A stretch of 64,000 bases of DNA. Source: Siphonodentalium dalli. Its lineage: Eukaryota > Mollusca > Scaphopoda > Gadilida > Siphonodentaliidae. Of the stretch, positions 12,961 through 25,480 are shown one piece after another (the stretch's first letter is position 1; each line of letters opens with the position of its first letter). The position numbers and the translations under genes were made by a program. The DNA lies in the NCBI GenBank assembly GCA_032622095.1, contig CP136064.1, positions 260,067,863-260,131,862 of the forward strand. The letters run 5' to 3'. The notes under the pieces were generated by a model. The model was given only the letters and a program-made list of their open reading frames with translations, was not told where the DNA came from and made no database searches.

Positions 12961-13889
12961 ATCTACCAGAACTCAATCCCTTTCCTGTTTCAATTTTACA
13001 ACTGATGAAAGGAAAATTCACCTATATATGTTGAGGTTGTCCCTGTGTATAGTTCATTCATATGTGATTCTCACAATTAGTGTGTGACAGCCTACTAATG
13101 ACGTATATATGCATTCATTTATAATTGTCTTTACACCTTTGTCCTCCAATGTAGCCAATGTTTCTATCCGCATTCTTCTCTATATATACAAGGAAAAGAA
13201 TAAAGAAAACGGCACCATCTCGCATCTTGTATAGTTTCCTTTTGAAATGCGTTCCATTTGTCACGGAGGCTGCACGGAGTATGTACGTCTAGAGCTACTT
13301 TTGTGCTAAGTGCAGAGTTAATGGATCTGTACTCACTTGTTCCGGACGAAGTCATTCAGCTATATTATTCCTTTGGTAAGTTTTTCTTGTGGTTCTGGTA
13401 ATTTTTCTGTTCCTGTTCCTGCATTATTGTCTAGTTTAAGAGCCTAGTATGGCGACCCGCATAATGTTTTTAGCAACCCCAGCTGACCCCAGTGCAATAT
13501 AATTTATACATCTTCAAACAAGTATATATAGGTCTAATTGCAGACGCTGTGAACCCAGACGGTCGTTAGTCTGGAACAAGTAGCAGAGAATCTCACCAGG
13601 TTCAAAAAGTATTCAACCATGACGTCAGTGTGATCCGACCACAAATCGCGATAGCTGATATTTCCGGAGCCAATCAGAAGATAATCGCGTGGATGTTTTA
13701 ATGCGAAGCGTGTGCCATCATATGAAGGATTTCGGAATTCCAAACTATATATCGAACGCGTAGACTTCACTCAGACTGGTCTTAATATAGTTTAAGTTAA
13801 TTTGTTCAAATTCCTTATTCGCAGAAGCAACCGTCAATACTGTGTTATCTTAGTTGGTTACATAGTATTTGGAAATTAACTCATCTGGT
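12961..13889. other. Region upstream of the lectin gene
   Basis: This contains the presumed promoter and 5' untranslated region of the lectin gene. No TATA box or initiator can be singled out with confidence. A TATGGCGACCCGC block at about 13447 resembles a primer-binding-site sequence of LTR retroelements, but no LTR pair was found. Confidence 0.35.
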
Positions 13890-14154
13890 ATGATCGGGTT
13901 GGGGCTGTTTGTTTTGTTGGTTGTATGTTCAATCCATTTACCGAAGACAGACGGCGTATCTATTTGGAAATACTTCAACGCAAGGAACTCTGGGTCAGTC
14001 AACAATGAGAACATAATTTCCAGAACGGAGCCGTGGTCGGAAATCAGCTGCGCCTCTGACTGTGAAACAGTACCCGGATGCAAGTCGCTCATCTACAATC
14101 GAACAGGGTGCTATCAACTCGGGGGCTATAGAGGCGAATACGCGATCCAGATCC
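13890..14154 (+). CDS. Exon 1 of secreted PAN/C-type-lectin protein
   Basis: The first coding exon of a three-exon gene predicting a secreted 222-residue protein. I chose the ATG at 13890 because it starts a clear signal peptide (residues 1-22, core LGLFVLLVV). Mature residues 23-88 carry four cysteines (C54, C58, C64, C74) in a PAN/apple-like pattern, SCASDCETVPGC followed by CYQL, plus one N-glycosylation site at N70. The exon ends at a GTAAGT donor (14155) in phase 1, and its last base joins exon 2 to make a proline codon. PAN-like segments usually bind protein or carbohydrate. Placement before a lectin domain suggests a soluble recognition protein of mucus, haemolymph or gut. An upstream untranslated exon cannot be excluded. 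Confidence 0.8.
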
Positions 14155-14454
14155 GTAAGTTAAATGTCCATGCTCTTCGAACACCAACATTATGTATAAA
14201 TTGGTATGTGCAAGATATCTCAAAACATACCTATATAGACGCCGAAGATTTCCGAACAAACTCGTCGATATAGCATTGAAAATGTTAATGCGTGTGTTAA
14301 AAGATCTGTTCTTTTGTGCCAATTAAATTATTTTAATCAGCGGTCGCGTAAAATGCACACATAGACCATGGGAAGAAACTGTAGAGTTGCCGTTGCTCTG
14401 ATACTTTTATTGTACTCCATAAATTTTATTGTGGACCACAACTTCTATCAACTA

Positions 14455-15858
14455 TTGGAGTATACGCTGTTTAAAATGTATATTGATGACCTAAGATATT
14501 CATTTGACTCGACTTGCAATCCCGTTATTCTAAATAATCGGCCGATCAGTCATCTTTTATTCGCAGATGACCTTGTAATAATATCGGAAACGAAAGAAGG
14601 TTTACAGAAATGCTTGAATAACTCTGAATAACTTGGAAAATTATGCAACAGATAATAAAAAAAAATGCATGGTTTTCAGATCTCGCAAGTCAAGATATGA
14701 ACCGAAATTCATATTTCGATCGAAGCCACTGGAAATGGTTGGGGATTATATGTATTTGGGTCTAAAATTCAGTGCAACTGGCAAAACGTTAAAATCGCAG
14801 GAGCATTTGAGCGCAAAGGCATTAAAATCAATGTTTTTCCTAACACAATCTATTCCATCAAGACTTCAGCTAGCGATCCCTACAAAATGCAAGTTGTTCG
14901 ACAAACTAATAAAACCAGTAATGTTGCATGGTTGTGAAGTATGACTGGGAGATGTGCCGAATCTGCATACTGATTCTTTACCTTGCGAGCAGGTTCAATT
15001 GAAATTTTGCAAAAATGTACATTGTACAAATAAAAAAGCGTCGAACCATGCTTTTCGTGTAGAACTGGGTAGATTCCCCGTATTTGATGACGCGGTTTTA
15101 AAGAGTTTCAGATATAGGAATGTATTACTGCAGATGAATGGAATCGATATTGCGGAAGACAGTCAGTCGAGTGGAATTCAAGAACAAGAACTGATAAAAA
15201 AAAGCTGAAAATAGAGCACATTAACTGTTTTGTGAAGGACGTTTTTGATGATACGATATCAATCGGTGGTAATAAACTAAGAACGTATCGCATTTTCAAA
15301 CGCAGATATGAGGTGGAACCGTGTATTACCAATACCAAATCTGTTGACGCGAGAATTCTCTTCACAAGGTTACGCGTAAGTAATCACAAGCTTGAGATTG
15401 AGAAGGGAAGACACAAAAAGCCCCCGTCAGAAATAAAGGATATAATATATCCTGTCTGTAGGAAAAACTCGATTGAGACCGAATCATACTTTGTTATGAA
15501 TTGTCCGGCATACGAAAACATTCGCATTAGTTGTTTCGCAGCAATAGGCGAGTATATAACCGATTTCCACAGAATGACAGAAGACAATAAATTTAATTAT
15601 ATAACGGAAAATAGGCACATTGATACCATAAATATCATATGCGACATGATCCGGTCCTTCTTTGAAAAACGGCAGATTTTATCAAGTGCATAATAATTAT
15701 AAGAACAACTTGTGAGTGAGTATACTGAATATAAATTTTGACTGAGTCGGGTTTTATTTAATTCATGCTATTATTGTACATGTATGCTTTATATTATATG
15801 TTATATGTTTGCAACTGCCCATTGAGGTGTTATTGCAATAAAATCTTGTATCTTGTAT
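14455..15858 (+). pseudogene. 5'-truncated non-LTR retrotransposon (LINE) in lectin intron 1
   Basis: This is the 3' part of a LINE open reading frame. It starts inside the reverse transcriptase domain (LFKMYIDDL near 14470), carries the catalytic box LFADDLVII near 14560, and continues to the C-terminal domain ending at 15693. It is dead. There is a frameshift near 14630, a TGA in place of an expected tryptophan codon at about 14942, and a one-base loss in the A run near 15190. The C-terminal zinc knuckle is also degraded: YPVC and SYF stand where C-x2-C and H are expected. An AATAAA near 15836 is followed by a short TTGTATC-type tandem tail at about 15845-15858, which marks the element's 3' end. 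It lies in the sense orientation within lectin intron 1. The clade (CR1, Jockey or I-like) is not resolved. Confidence 0.85.
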
Positions 15859-16055
15859 GTTAATTATTAACGTGAAGAGAAAGCAGTGCATGAAGTTAAA
15901 ATGGTTTAAAGTTATAATTAATGCAATATACGTTTTCCAGAGATTCGCGCATCATTCCGTTTCCGATTCCAGAATTTCAATGATTACAAATGGCTCGGGA
16001 CCGATTCAAAGTCGTAATTGTTTGTGACTTCATTGCTTTTCTCTGGGGCATACAG

Positions 16056-17398
16056 TACAAGCACACCATATAGTCAGAAATGGTAACGCGATGCATCTGG
16101 ACCATATGATTAGGCATATATGTAAAATATATTGGAGCTTTAATGTAGTGATTGTGAAAAATGTCTATATAGGTATTGGCTATGTATATATATAGTTGAT
16201 TATATGAAATTGTGTGTATGTGTATATGTGTATAGTATGTGCTTGTGAGAAAGCATACATATGAACACAATTTTAAAATCGGACGTGCCAAACTAAAGTT
16301 ATGAAATATGTACCCACATACGTCACGTATGATGTGTTCACAAAGGGCGCATACGTTTCAATTGGTTGATAGGTTCACCGCCAAACATGCAACGGCCATT
16401 GCATTAATACACCACTGTATTATTGGTTATAACCAAACACACATTGCCAACAAAATGACAACCGCCTTGACGATTGACATGTTATTATGTTGACGTGTTG
16501 CCAGCTCGCAAATACATTAAACTGTTAATTTCTCGGTTCTCTTATACGACATTAGAATTGTTTTCGGCTGGCATGTATCTTTTCTTTGTTATTTGTTCTA
16601 AGTTCTATCGAAATAGAGGTCTGCAATTGACTGACAATATACGGCGGCTGAACACTGAATGATAAATAAACAATCTCGAGAGTCATTATGAAATATTTTT
16701 CGATAATGTTTCATTCACCACCGATTATGGAGACTAATTAATCATAATGCATTTAAGGTTTCATTAAAGCACCACCTCAGAATCATTATTACAACATTAT
16801 TAATCACTGAAAGTTTATCATTCACCAAACCAGAAAACCTCTAAATGCGGACCAGAAATGTACAAATCGGATTAAATACAGGTCGGATACTTCGCAATAA
16901 GACCTTTAGTCTATATTGCAACGAGGACATGTAACAACAATGATACATCCGCGAAGATACATCGACGAATACATACACCCTGCAAAAGTCTAACTGGTAC
17001 GGAAATTGCTAGTACCTTTTTAATCACATTTCGGTACGGAAATTGCTAGTACCCTTGTAATCACATTTCTATAAATAGAACCTCCATGTCTCAACTGACA
17101 TCCCCAGAACTCGATCTCAGAAAACACCGTAAGAAGGCGTAATAATGTTCGTAGAAAGGTATCTCAGGTATTTATCGACAGTATTCGTTCTGCAGCCAAC
17201 TGTGTGTTGTGGTCGGAGACGGCCGAATCGGCCGCCGGTTCGTTAATTAGGTGCTAGTTGTTATTGTTATTTTAACGGAATTCTGAGTTGGTCATTCGCG
17301 AAACCAATATATTTTATATACTATAATTACAATCATGGGTATATACTCTATGATCTTGAACGCGTTACCATTTCTGACATTGGTTTTCTTGTATTGTA
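16056..17398. mobile_element. DNA element with about 80-bp TIRs (family F), copy 1
   Basis: The left end carries AGTCAGAAATGGTAACGC at about 16073-16091. The right end carries the inverted form GCGTTACCATTTCTGAC at about 17361-17377. The similarity continues inward through GCTCCAATATATTTT-type sequence, giving imperfect TIRs of about 80 bp. About 1 kb of the body recurs inverted at 36530-37530. A tandem duplication of CGGTACGGAAATTGCTAGTA lies near 16997-17060. No transposase is encoded, so this is a non-autonomous DNA transposon in lectin intron 1. Confidence 0.6.
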
Positions 17399-17455
17399 CA
17401 TGGTTTATAATCAAAATTAAGAAGCTGTTCAAATTTCAAGGACGCAGCTGCTTGT

Positions 17456-17932
17456 TTAAAGGTGCATAATCCGAAGTAACTCTCCCAAATTACTATTTAT
17501 TTGGCTTCGGGCGTAAAACAAATATTTGATTCGAGTCGAGAAATTGTTAACCCACCCATCAAAGCTCAGAGTGATCAGATATCGATTTTTGAAATTGCTA
17601 TTTTTCGAGATATGTGTACATATTTGTGGCCTGGAAGAAAGTCGTCAAACCCACGGTCTCGGACAAAATTGCGGATGAAAAGTGATAGCTCTAAAATCAA
17701 GTGGTAACACGACCAAATTTCGTGATGCTCAAGTGATAATACAGCCATATTTCGTTGAACATCATGTTGATATTAAATAACACGTTATGGGACATTTTAC
17801 ACCATAGTGATTAGCATTATTTTATTGCAATTAATCGATTATGATAACTGAAGCCTATATTGAAGAAATGTTGTTGTTGTTGTTGTTGTAACTTGATGAT
17901 ATGGGGACCGTCTGATTGGATTGGGTACCTTC
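17456..17932 (+). mobile_element. MITE family B, copy 1
   Basis: Runs from TTTAAAGGTGCATAATCCG to GGATTGGGTACCTT and includes an internal (TTG)n run near 17872-17890. Shared landmarks with the other copies are TTTGATTCGAGTCGAG, CATCAAAGCTCAGAGTGATC and TCGGACAAAATTGCGGATGA. With copy 2 it forms an inverted pair separated by about 420 bp inside lectin intron 1. Confidence 0.75.
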
Positions 17933-18350
17933 AAGTGGTGGCACATTCAGTAGGAGGGCTATATGAACGAATCTTGCGCGATATCTAAAAACATAAGGGT
18001 CCACAGACTTCACATGTTCACGGAATGATACGCCAGGTTATAAAGGAAGACCAGGTCCAAATGTCTGGACGTAGTCGCATGTTTTTAAAAAGGTGGGGTT
18101 CGGAGGGGTGCAAACAGTTCTTGTAATTTACATGTTTGCAATATGTCAACAATAGCGTTAGCGAAAGCCATATGTCGACGTTTAGGATGTCAAGGTCGTC
18201 GAAAGGCGAACAGTAAACTCGGTGAGTGAAATTTCGGTCAGGACATCTCGACCCATGCAGATATTGCACCGCAATGTTTCGAGTCCACAGCCGAGAATCG
18301 CATTTATCCGATATCTGTACTCCAATGGTGTCAGCTAGTTTCTATTATAA

Positions 18351-18803
18351 TTAAAGGTACCCAATCCGATCAGACGGACCCAATATCATCAAGATACAAC
18401 AACAACAACAACAACATTTCTTCAAAATACACTTATACAGTTATCAGAATCGATTAATTGAAACAAAATAACTATGGTATAAAATTTCCCAAATCGTGTT
18501 ATTTATCAACATCAACATTGTGTTCAACGAAATGTGGCCGTAATATCACTTGAGTATCACGAAATTTGGCCATATTACCACTTGATTTTAGAGTTATTTA
18601 TCTTCATCCGCAATTTTGTCCGAGACCGTCCATTTGACGTTTTTCTGGGCCACAAATAATTGCACATCTCGAGAAATAACAAACTTCGAAAATCGATAAA
18701 AATCACTCTGAGCTTTGATGGATGGGGTTCCTCGACTCGAATAAAATATTTGTACCCCCAAAGCAGTAATTTAGGAGCGTTAATTCTTTTTTATGCATCT
18801 TTA
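18351..18803 (-). mobile_element. MITE family B, copy 2 (inverted)
   Basis: The reverse-oriented relative of copy 1, starting TTAAAGGTACCCAATCCGAT, with a (CAA)n run near 18400-18417, and ending near ATGCATCTTTA. Because it faces copy 1, an intron 1 transcript could form a duplex of about 430 bp. Confidence 0.75.
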
Positions 18804-19265
18804 TATATTATTTCAACACAGTTGATATAACTACGGATTGCAGTTGACTTATTAATTATACGTTCTCCTTATTGACTTCACATTTATCGGAGAAACTATA
18901 TTATATAATATAATTGTACAAAATTCAGTTCTTTCGTTCTTCACTCTCTCCATTCACACTGGTCGTCTGAGTTTACAAGTTTGATGGTATACTTGTTTGA
19001 AACCGATTGACAAACAATTTATGTCATTTTTCAACATCTGTGATACCAAATATATGTGCTAAAAATCCAGAAGGGGTCAGCCAAAAGTTTTAAGTTTTTG
19101 TGACTTGAGTGTTTTTTTTTTATAATTGTTTCATTTGTATTGGTTTTTGTGTTGTTGATTTAAAAGTGTTTACTACTTCATATATTTTGTCCAATTGTAT
19201 ATTGGCCACATTTTACTTGGTATAAAATGTTTTTGAATATTATTATTCTTGTTTCAATTTTGTAG

Positions 19266-19451
19266 CTGGATATTCGTTTTACTTGCTGGGCGGTCAATAT
19301 TACCTGCTGAAATATTCGGCGGCTGCTGTTACCTGGATCACGGCGGATGCATTATGTCGGGCAGACGGGGGACATCTAATAATCATCACAAGTCGGGCGA
19401 TGTTGGATGATCTCGAGGTGTTGTTGTATGACACTTTAGGGCATGGCAGAG
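19266..19451 (+). CDS. Exon 2: N-terminal half of the C-type lectin domain
   Basis: Bounded by a pyrimidine-rich acceptor (TTTTGTAG ending at 19265) and a GTCAGT donor (19452), both in phase 1, and in frame with exons 1 and 3. It encodes residues 89-150: the first strand (GYSFYLLGGQYYLL), helix 1 with the first conserved domain cysteine (ALCRADGGHLIII, C119), and helix 2. The CxxxGGHL pattern is a hallmark of C-type lectin domains. The split of the lectin fold into two exons just before the WIGL-type strand is common in invertebrate lectin genes. Confidence 0.85.
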
Positions 19452-20113
19452 GTCAGTAACCTTAGGTATACATAACGTGGGTCTATCGCATAATACGGAC
19501 CTGGGGACCCTAATATTTACCATTCAATTATGTAACTTCTTTGGACCAAATGGCTTTTTTCCAGGTGGGGCGCAGTGGTTTCAAAAAAATCAGACACGAT
19601 GTCAAGTTTCAGCTATTGCCATGTGTTGGCTTTCGTCAATATTCCGTGAGTCCGTGTGTCGCTCAACCATTTATTTTAAGTTCGACACGCTCTACATGCC
19701 ACACCCCTCATCCAATCACCACCAAACTTCAAATATATCTTCGTTGTGTCCTCTGTATGAGAACCGAATGTGTTGAACATGATGGCCACGATCAGTCTTT
19801 TTTAATTTCACGTTTGAGTCCATCGGCGCACCCTGAAGCCCACATTTATTGGTTAAATGTTTTAAGAATTTACAGTGCCTTTATAGGATCACATCTATAT
19901 TGGAGCTATCGAATTAAAACGATTTTCTATCCAATTGTGACCACCTCAATTTTGTGTCACTCTTTCAAAACTCCCACTTGCTTCTTCTAGAAATATACGT
20001 GGACGCCGTGAGTTCAAGAGGTCTTGGTTCGCGATGGTTTTGTGTGGTTATCGCTGGTGATCGGATATTATTTTCTGATATAAGACGAAGACAGATATCG
20101 TCAGAAATACAAA

Positions 20114-20551
20114 ATAAAGGTACTTATTCCGATTCGATGGTCCCCATATAATCAGATTCTAACAACAACAACATTTTTAGAATTACCACTTCAGTTATCA
20201 GAATCGATTAATTACGTAAAAATAATGCTAACCACTGTCAACTATAGTATAAAATTACTTGAAAAGTGTTATTTATCAACATGTTGTTCGACGAAATTTG
20301 GCCTTACTGTCAAAAGAAAGGCTCTTGATTTTAGAGTTATCCATCTTCATCAGCAATTTGGTCTGAGACCGTCGGCTCGTCGACTGTTCAATGGGCCACC
20401 AATAATTCTCGATGGTGAAAAATAATAGTTTTCAAAAATCGATATCTAATAACTCCGAGCTTTGAGGTGGGTTCCTCGACTCGAATCATTTTACCCCCGA
20501 ATCCAAATAAATAGTAATTGAGGGCCGCTTAATCAAATTATGCATCTTTAA
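20114..20551 (-). mobile_element. MITE family B, copy 3
   Basis: A family B copy in reverse orientation from AAAGGTACTTATTCCGATTC to TTATGCATCTTTAAAG, with a short (CAA)n run near 20161-20171. It ends 28 bp before the left TIR of the minisatellite-bearing element. Confidence 0.7.
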
Positions 20552-20579
20552 AGTATATACTATATATAGCTGGCGTGCG

Positions 20580-22770
20580 CACGCCCGATAACCCTATAGG
20601 CTGGTGGCTGTGGGTAGGCATATTGCTGTAGTGATATTAGATATGGCAAGAAACGTGAGCAAAAAGTTAAGGGGGTATGTTTTTATCCCATGTAAAAAGC
20701 CTTGATACAGAGCGGGACAAGCGTTACAGAAGCTGATAAAATATGTTTTTATTTTTCATCGTTATCTGCGTCTCAGTAGTAACCCTTGATACAGAGCGAT
20801 ACAAGCGTTACAGAAGTTTAAGAAATCGTTTTTATTTCTAATGATTATCTGCGTCCCAGTAGTAACCCTTGATACAGAGCGATACAAGCGTTACAGAAGT
20901 TTAAGGAATCGTTTTTATTTCTCATCGCTATCTGTGTCCCAGTAGTAACCCTTGCTACAGAGCGATACAAGCGTTACAGAAGTTTAAGAATCGTTTTTAT
21001 TTCTAGTGATTATCTGCGTCTCAGTAGTAACCCTTGATACAGAGCGATACAAGCGTTACAGAAGTTTAAGGAATCGTTTTTATTTCTCATCGTTATCTGC
21101 GTCCCAGTAGTAACCCTTGATACAGAGCGATACAAGCGTTACAGAAGTTTAAGAATCGTTTTTATTTCTAGTGATTATCTGCGTCCCAGTAGTAACCCTT
21201 AATTGATACAGAGCGATACAAGCGTTACAGAAGTTTAAGAATCGTTTTTATTTCTAGTGATTATCTGCGTCCCAATAGTATAACCCTTGATACAGAGCGA
21301 TACAAGCGTTACAGAAGTTTAAGGAATCGTTTTTATTTCTCATCGTTATCTGTGCATGTCCCAGTAGTAACCCTTGATACAGAGCGATACAAGCGTTACA
21401 GAAGTTTAAGAATCGTTTTTATTTCTAGTGATTATCTGCGTCCCAGTAGTAACCCTTGATACAGAGCGATACAAGCGTTACAGAAGTTTAAGGAATCATT
21501 TTTATTTCTAGTGATTATCTGCGTCCCAGTAGTAACCCTTGATACAGAGCGATACAAGCGTTACAGAAGTTTAAGGAATCGTTTTTATTTCTAGTGATTA
21601 TCTGCGTCCCAGTGGCAGTAGTAACCCTTGATACAGAGCAATACAAGCGTTACAGAAGTTTAAGAATCGTTTTTATTTCTAGTAATTATCTGCGTCCCAG
21701 TAGTAACCCTTGATACAGAGCGATACAAGCGTTACAGAAGTTTAAGAATCGTTTTTATTTCTAGTGATTATCTGCGTCCCGGTAGTAACCCTTGATACAT
21801 GCAGAGCGATACAAGCGTTACAGAAGTTTAAGAATCGTTTTTATTTCTAGTGATTATCTGCGTCCCGGTAGTAACCCTTGATACATGCAGAGCGATACAA
21901 GCGTTACAGAAGTTTAAGGAATTGTTTTTATTTCTCATCGTTATCTGCGTCCCAGTAGTAACCCTTGATACAGAGCGATACAAGCGTTACAGAATCTTAC
22001 AGAGTTGATTTTATTTCTAGTGATTATCTGCGTCCCAGTAGTAACCCTTGCTACAGAGCGATACAAGCGTTACAGAAGTTTAAGGAATCGTTTTTATTTC
22101 TCATCGTTGTCTGCGTCCCAGTAGTAACCCTTGATACTTGATATAGTTCTAGTGGGTGTGTAATAAAACACAATCACACATTATGTGTGCGTGGTGAGAA
22201 AATTAAATTATGCTGCAAGTTACAACTCGCGCCCCATTGTTGTAACGTTGTAACATTCCGCGTAACAAACCCGTGCGTTAATTTTTACGTCATGCACACA
22301 TATGTGTGGTTCTGTCTATTTTATATGAATGAATAATCATTCCAGAGTGTATTTATAAAATAATATATGCCAGAAGTTGCATATTGTTGGCTTTAAAGTG
22401 CTAAATTGGAGCTTGGTCAATATTTACCACGTGCCTATCAACAATGCCACTTGCCTATCATAACAAGTTTGTGCTTTGCCATGAGCCTATCTGCGGAGGC
22501 AATATGCCTGTCATAAATTTGTGATATGACACTCAGGAAAATCGATATTTTTCCACGAAAAATATGTCTTTTATTGTGGATTTTGGTTTCATTGTATCAA
22601 TGGAATGTGCATCTAGTGACATGTGTACATGAAGCCTACATATCGAGATTTCTACCATTTATATTAGGTAGTTTCTTTGATAAACGAGCACACGTGTGAA
22701 AACCGCCACACCATATCACTACAGCAATGTGCCTACCCACAGCCACCAGCCTATAGGGTTATCGGGCGTG
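20580..22770. mobile_element. Element with 58-bp TIRs and an internal minisatellite (family K)
   Basis: The left terminus 20580-20637, starting CACGCCCGATAACCCTATAG, and the right terminus 22713-22770 are reverse complements over 58 bp with about one difference. Between them lie a minisatellite of about 17 units (20700-22140) and a non-coding tail of about 570 bp that contains several GCCTATCA-type blocks. No open frame of significance is present. The layout of inverted ends around a tandem core resembles non-autonomous elements described in bivalves, but I cannot assign it to a known family. It sits in lectin intron 2. Confidence 0.75.
20700..22140. repeat. Minisatellite of about 85-bp units (about 17 copies)
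   Basis: Units share AGAGCGATACAAGCGTTACA, TCGTTTTTATTTCT and ATCTGCGTCCCAGTAGTAAC and differ by a few substitutions and 1-6 bp indels. Two alternating tails, TAGTGATTATC and CATCGTTATC, hint at subtypes. The repeats are directly adjacent with no unique spacers. Confidence 0.95.
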
Positions 22771-22785
22771 GTGCGGATACATAGA

Positions 22786-22848
22786 GATTATCTCATGAGT
22801 GGGTACAAGGAAATTCTGTATTTCCTTGTACCCACGAATGAGATAATC
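22786..22848. repeat. Near-perfect 63-bp hairpin
   Basis: 29-nt arms (22786-22814 and 22820-22848, core GTGGGTACAAGGAAAT) with a 5-nt loop and two mismatches. It lies 15 bp outside the right TIR of the minisatellite-bearing element. Confidence 0.8.
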
Positions 22849-22849
22849 C

Positions 22850-24378
22850 GGGTATTCAACCAAAACCCGTAGGTGTTCTTTTTATTATATGCGCTACGTT
22901 ATAAACCGCCCCAAAACTGCTAGTTTTGTTCTACAGTTCACTTCAAATTATTAGAAAGCTTCGACATTTGCATTTTGTTTACATTCCATCAATTGATTTG
23001 CTCACCACTGAATGACAAATATCGAGCATATCCGCCATAAGAAATAGTCCCCATTGTTTTATTCTCAAATGATGCGAGAAAATTAATGTATACATAATTT
23101 AATGATAAGAATATATTAAAACAATTAAAACTCTTTCGCTACCGTAAAAATCAACAATTAAAAAAATAGTCCGGCTGTTATTGATACGCTTTGAAACTTT
23201 ATGTGATTCGCGGCCATTCGCCGCTATAAACCGGAAGTGATATCCGAAAAAGTAATAATATTGTGTTATCCATGAGTCGGTCCAGGCGATGGATATAACG
23301 CTCTACTCCACGGCAATTTCCCACTATTTAATGGGGAAGCATATCATAAATACATATAATATACTTGTTTCCAAATCGATAATCATGCTTTATTTATGCA
23401 AATATAGAGATGTTATATAACACCATGCCAATTACACATGAAATAGATGTTTGTTTTTCGTTTGTGATAACATGTGTTGGTGAATTCCAGTTTAAACTTG
23501 GCATCCCCATAAATGCAATTTGTAAACACACTCGCTCACCACCTAAACTGCCAAGAACAAACACTTTATTATATGACTGTTTATGCAAATATGATATGGT
23601 GCTTGGTATTGTTGTGAGTATATATTGGAAATATATACATTTTGATAACTAAATCGGCTTTAAATGAAATTCCGTTGTTGTTGCAACTGGATGATACGGG
23701 GACCATTGAATCAGATGGTGGATCTTTAAACTTATCATGCTGATTAGTGTCCGGGTATAGTCCGCTCTGATGTGATTTAGAGCCAAAAAATAAGTCACCA
23801 TTTAATGGACATAAACTAAGCATCCCATTGGGCTAAAAATAAGCAAAATGGTACAATCGTCATCATACTGATATCACTTCCATTTTGAGCTGATTATGTG
23901 CCTGTAATTGGCAGAAAACATTTTCTCGACTTGCAATGTGCCGTACAGTAACAAATCAGGGGAAGTGAAATTTGCACGACAGGGCTCCTGCATTTGGCGT
24001 TCACCAGATAACGATCTTTTTCCGCAATAATTTTAACAAACAGCCTAAAAACTCATGTTTGGCTAAACAAAATTAATTCTGACCATTATGAATATATCTT
24101 ACGTTATCCACATAACAAGCTTCAAACATACATGCATTTTAAATATAAGATAGTCGGTATATTTATCAGACCAAGTTGCAGACGATCCGCGGAATTTTAC
24201 ATAATCGTGATTTCTCAGGACGATCTTCACCTCCATAATTTATAGATAGTAGATTTTAGTACACTCGTCAATTATTCCGAATTAATTAATATTTCTGGAT
24301 TGTCTTCGGTGTTCCAGTGGATATTTAGAGGATCTCCAACGAGTTATTTTGGGATATGAGATTTTATGAAACCAGTTT
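22850..24378. other. Intron 2 stretch with a fragment of MITE B
   Basis: No exon is recognised here. A short MITE B end lies at 23672-23732, with GTTGTTGTTGCAACTGGATG and then GGGGACCATTGAATCAGATG. The rest is unclassified AT-rich sequence. Confidence 0.45.
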
Positions 24379-24826
24379 CACAGTGGATCAACGGACACGA
24401 ACCAAAACCGGAAGTCGTAGATTTCGAGGTGGAGAAATATCTGTCGACAAATATTTGTTGACATTTTTGGACGGTTTTTTGGGAAAATAAACGCTTGGAT
24501 ACCATATCTGACCAACTGAAGGTGAGTGAATATTTCTTCGCTAATGTTCGGACAACGACGATCAATTTAAGTCAGTTGTCATTGTTCGATCGCGGAAAAA
24601 ATGTCATTTAATCATCGCCGCGAGACGATTTCTTCCCCAAAATATCCCAGAAAATCATACTTTTCACATTCATCGCAGACAGCTGTCGCAACAGCCTATA
24701 TACAGGTCGAAAGGCCTGTTTTCCCCCCACAAATGCATATTTTGAGTATTTTCACGGACTGTCTCAAAATTCCAAATTTCATCTTTTGATGCAGATACCC
24801 ACCTCGAAAATACTGTCCGGTTAGTC
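24379..24826 (+). repeat. Inverted repeat C, left arm
   Basis: About 448 bp, matched by its reverse complement at 27755-28203 with few differences. Landmarks are GACGATTTCTTCCCCAAAAT and CACTGT/ACAGTG ends. The short open frames in it mirror each other in the two arms and are probably not coding. Confidence 0.85.
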
Positions 24827-25480
24827 CTGTACACCCCGGAATTTAGTTGCAATCCACCAGACCCGGCGGACAGTTTTTGTTGTTCAATCAAGAGTCGAAA
24901 TGGATTAGTTGGTTGGCTGTCTTTCGTTAACAGTGGCACGTTTTTGGGCAACTGCTTTTCTGTTGCAACTATATATATAGTATACTGATCAAGTTTAGTT
25001 ACCGAGTACAGTTTGCAATTTGTTCTCATATATTCGTTCAGATCGTGTAAGGTCATTAACCAAAACATCATTTATGGAAATATTGTTAGAACAAGAATAT
25101 TACAATGCCCTCCATGACCAAGGCCGTAGCAACAGGATTGTTTTGATGGTGGGAGGTGTAGATGTATTTTCCAATAGTTTGATATTTCAGCCAGTATATA
25201 GCGTGAAATTTGATACTTAAAAAACAATTAAAATTCGATTAATTTCAGAAAAAACAAATCGGGACCCATGGCTGTTCTTTTTCATTATGGCCACTTTCGG
25301 GACCCACCACCCGAGTTTTGATTACGATTGTATCAAGTTTTAACTACATTTTTCGGGTATATATACACCCCTTTATTTTTATGTTTTAAACTACAGGCAC
25401 CCACCCATATTTCGGAGAATTTTCACTAATATTACATATTATAGCATAGCCATCAACTATGCAGATGTTTATTTCCTTTC

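Noticed and set aside
13869-13889. Seven extra in-frame codons upstream of the lectin ATG
   Set aside because: The upstream codon is TTG, not ATG. The ATG at 13890 opens directly into the signal peptide.
19541-19990. 149-codon open frame directly after lectin exon 2
   Set aside because: It begins beyond a good splice donor in phase with exon 3, has no domain, and reads as intron sequence.
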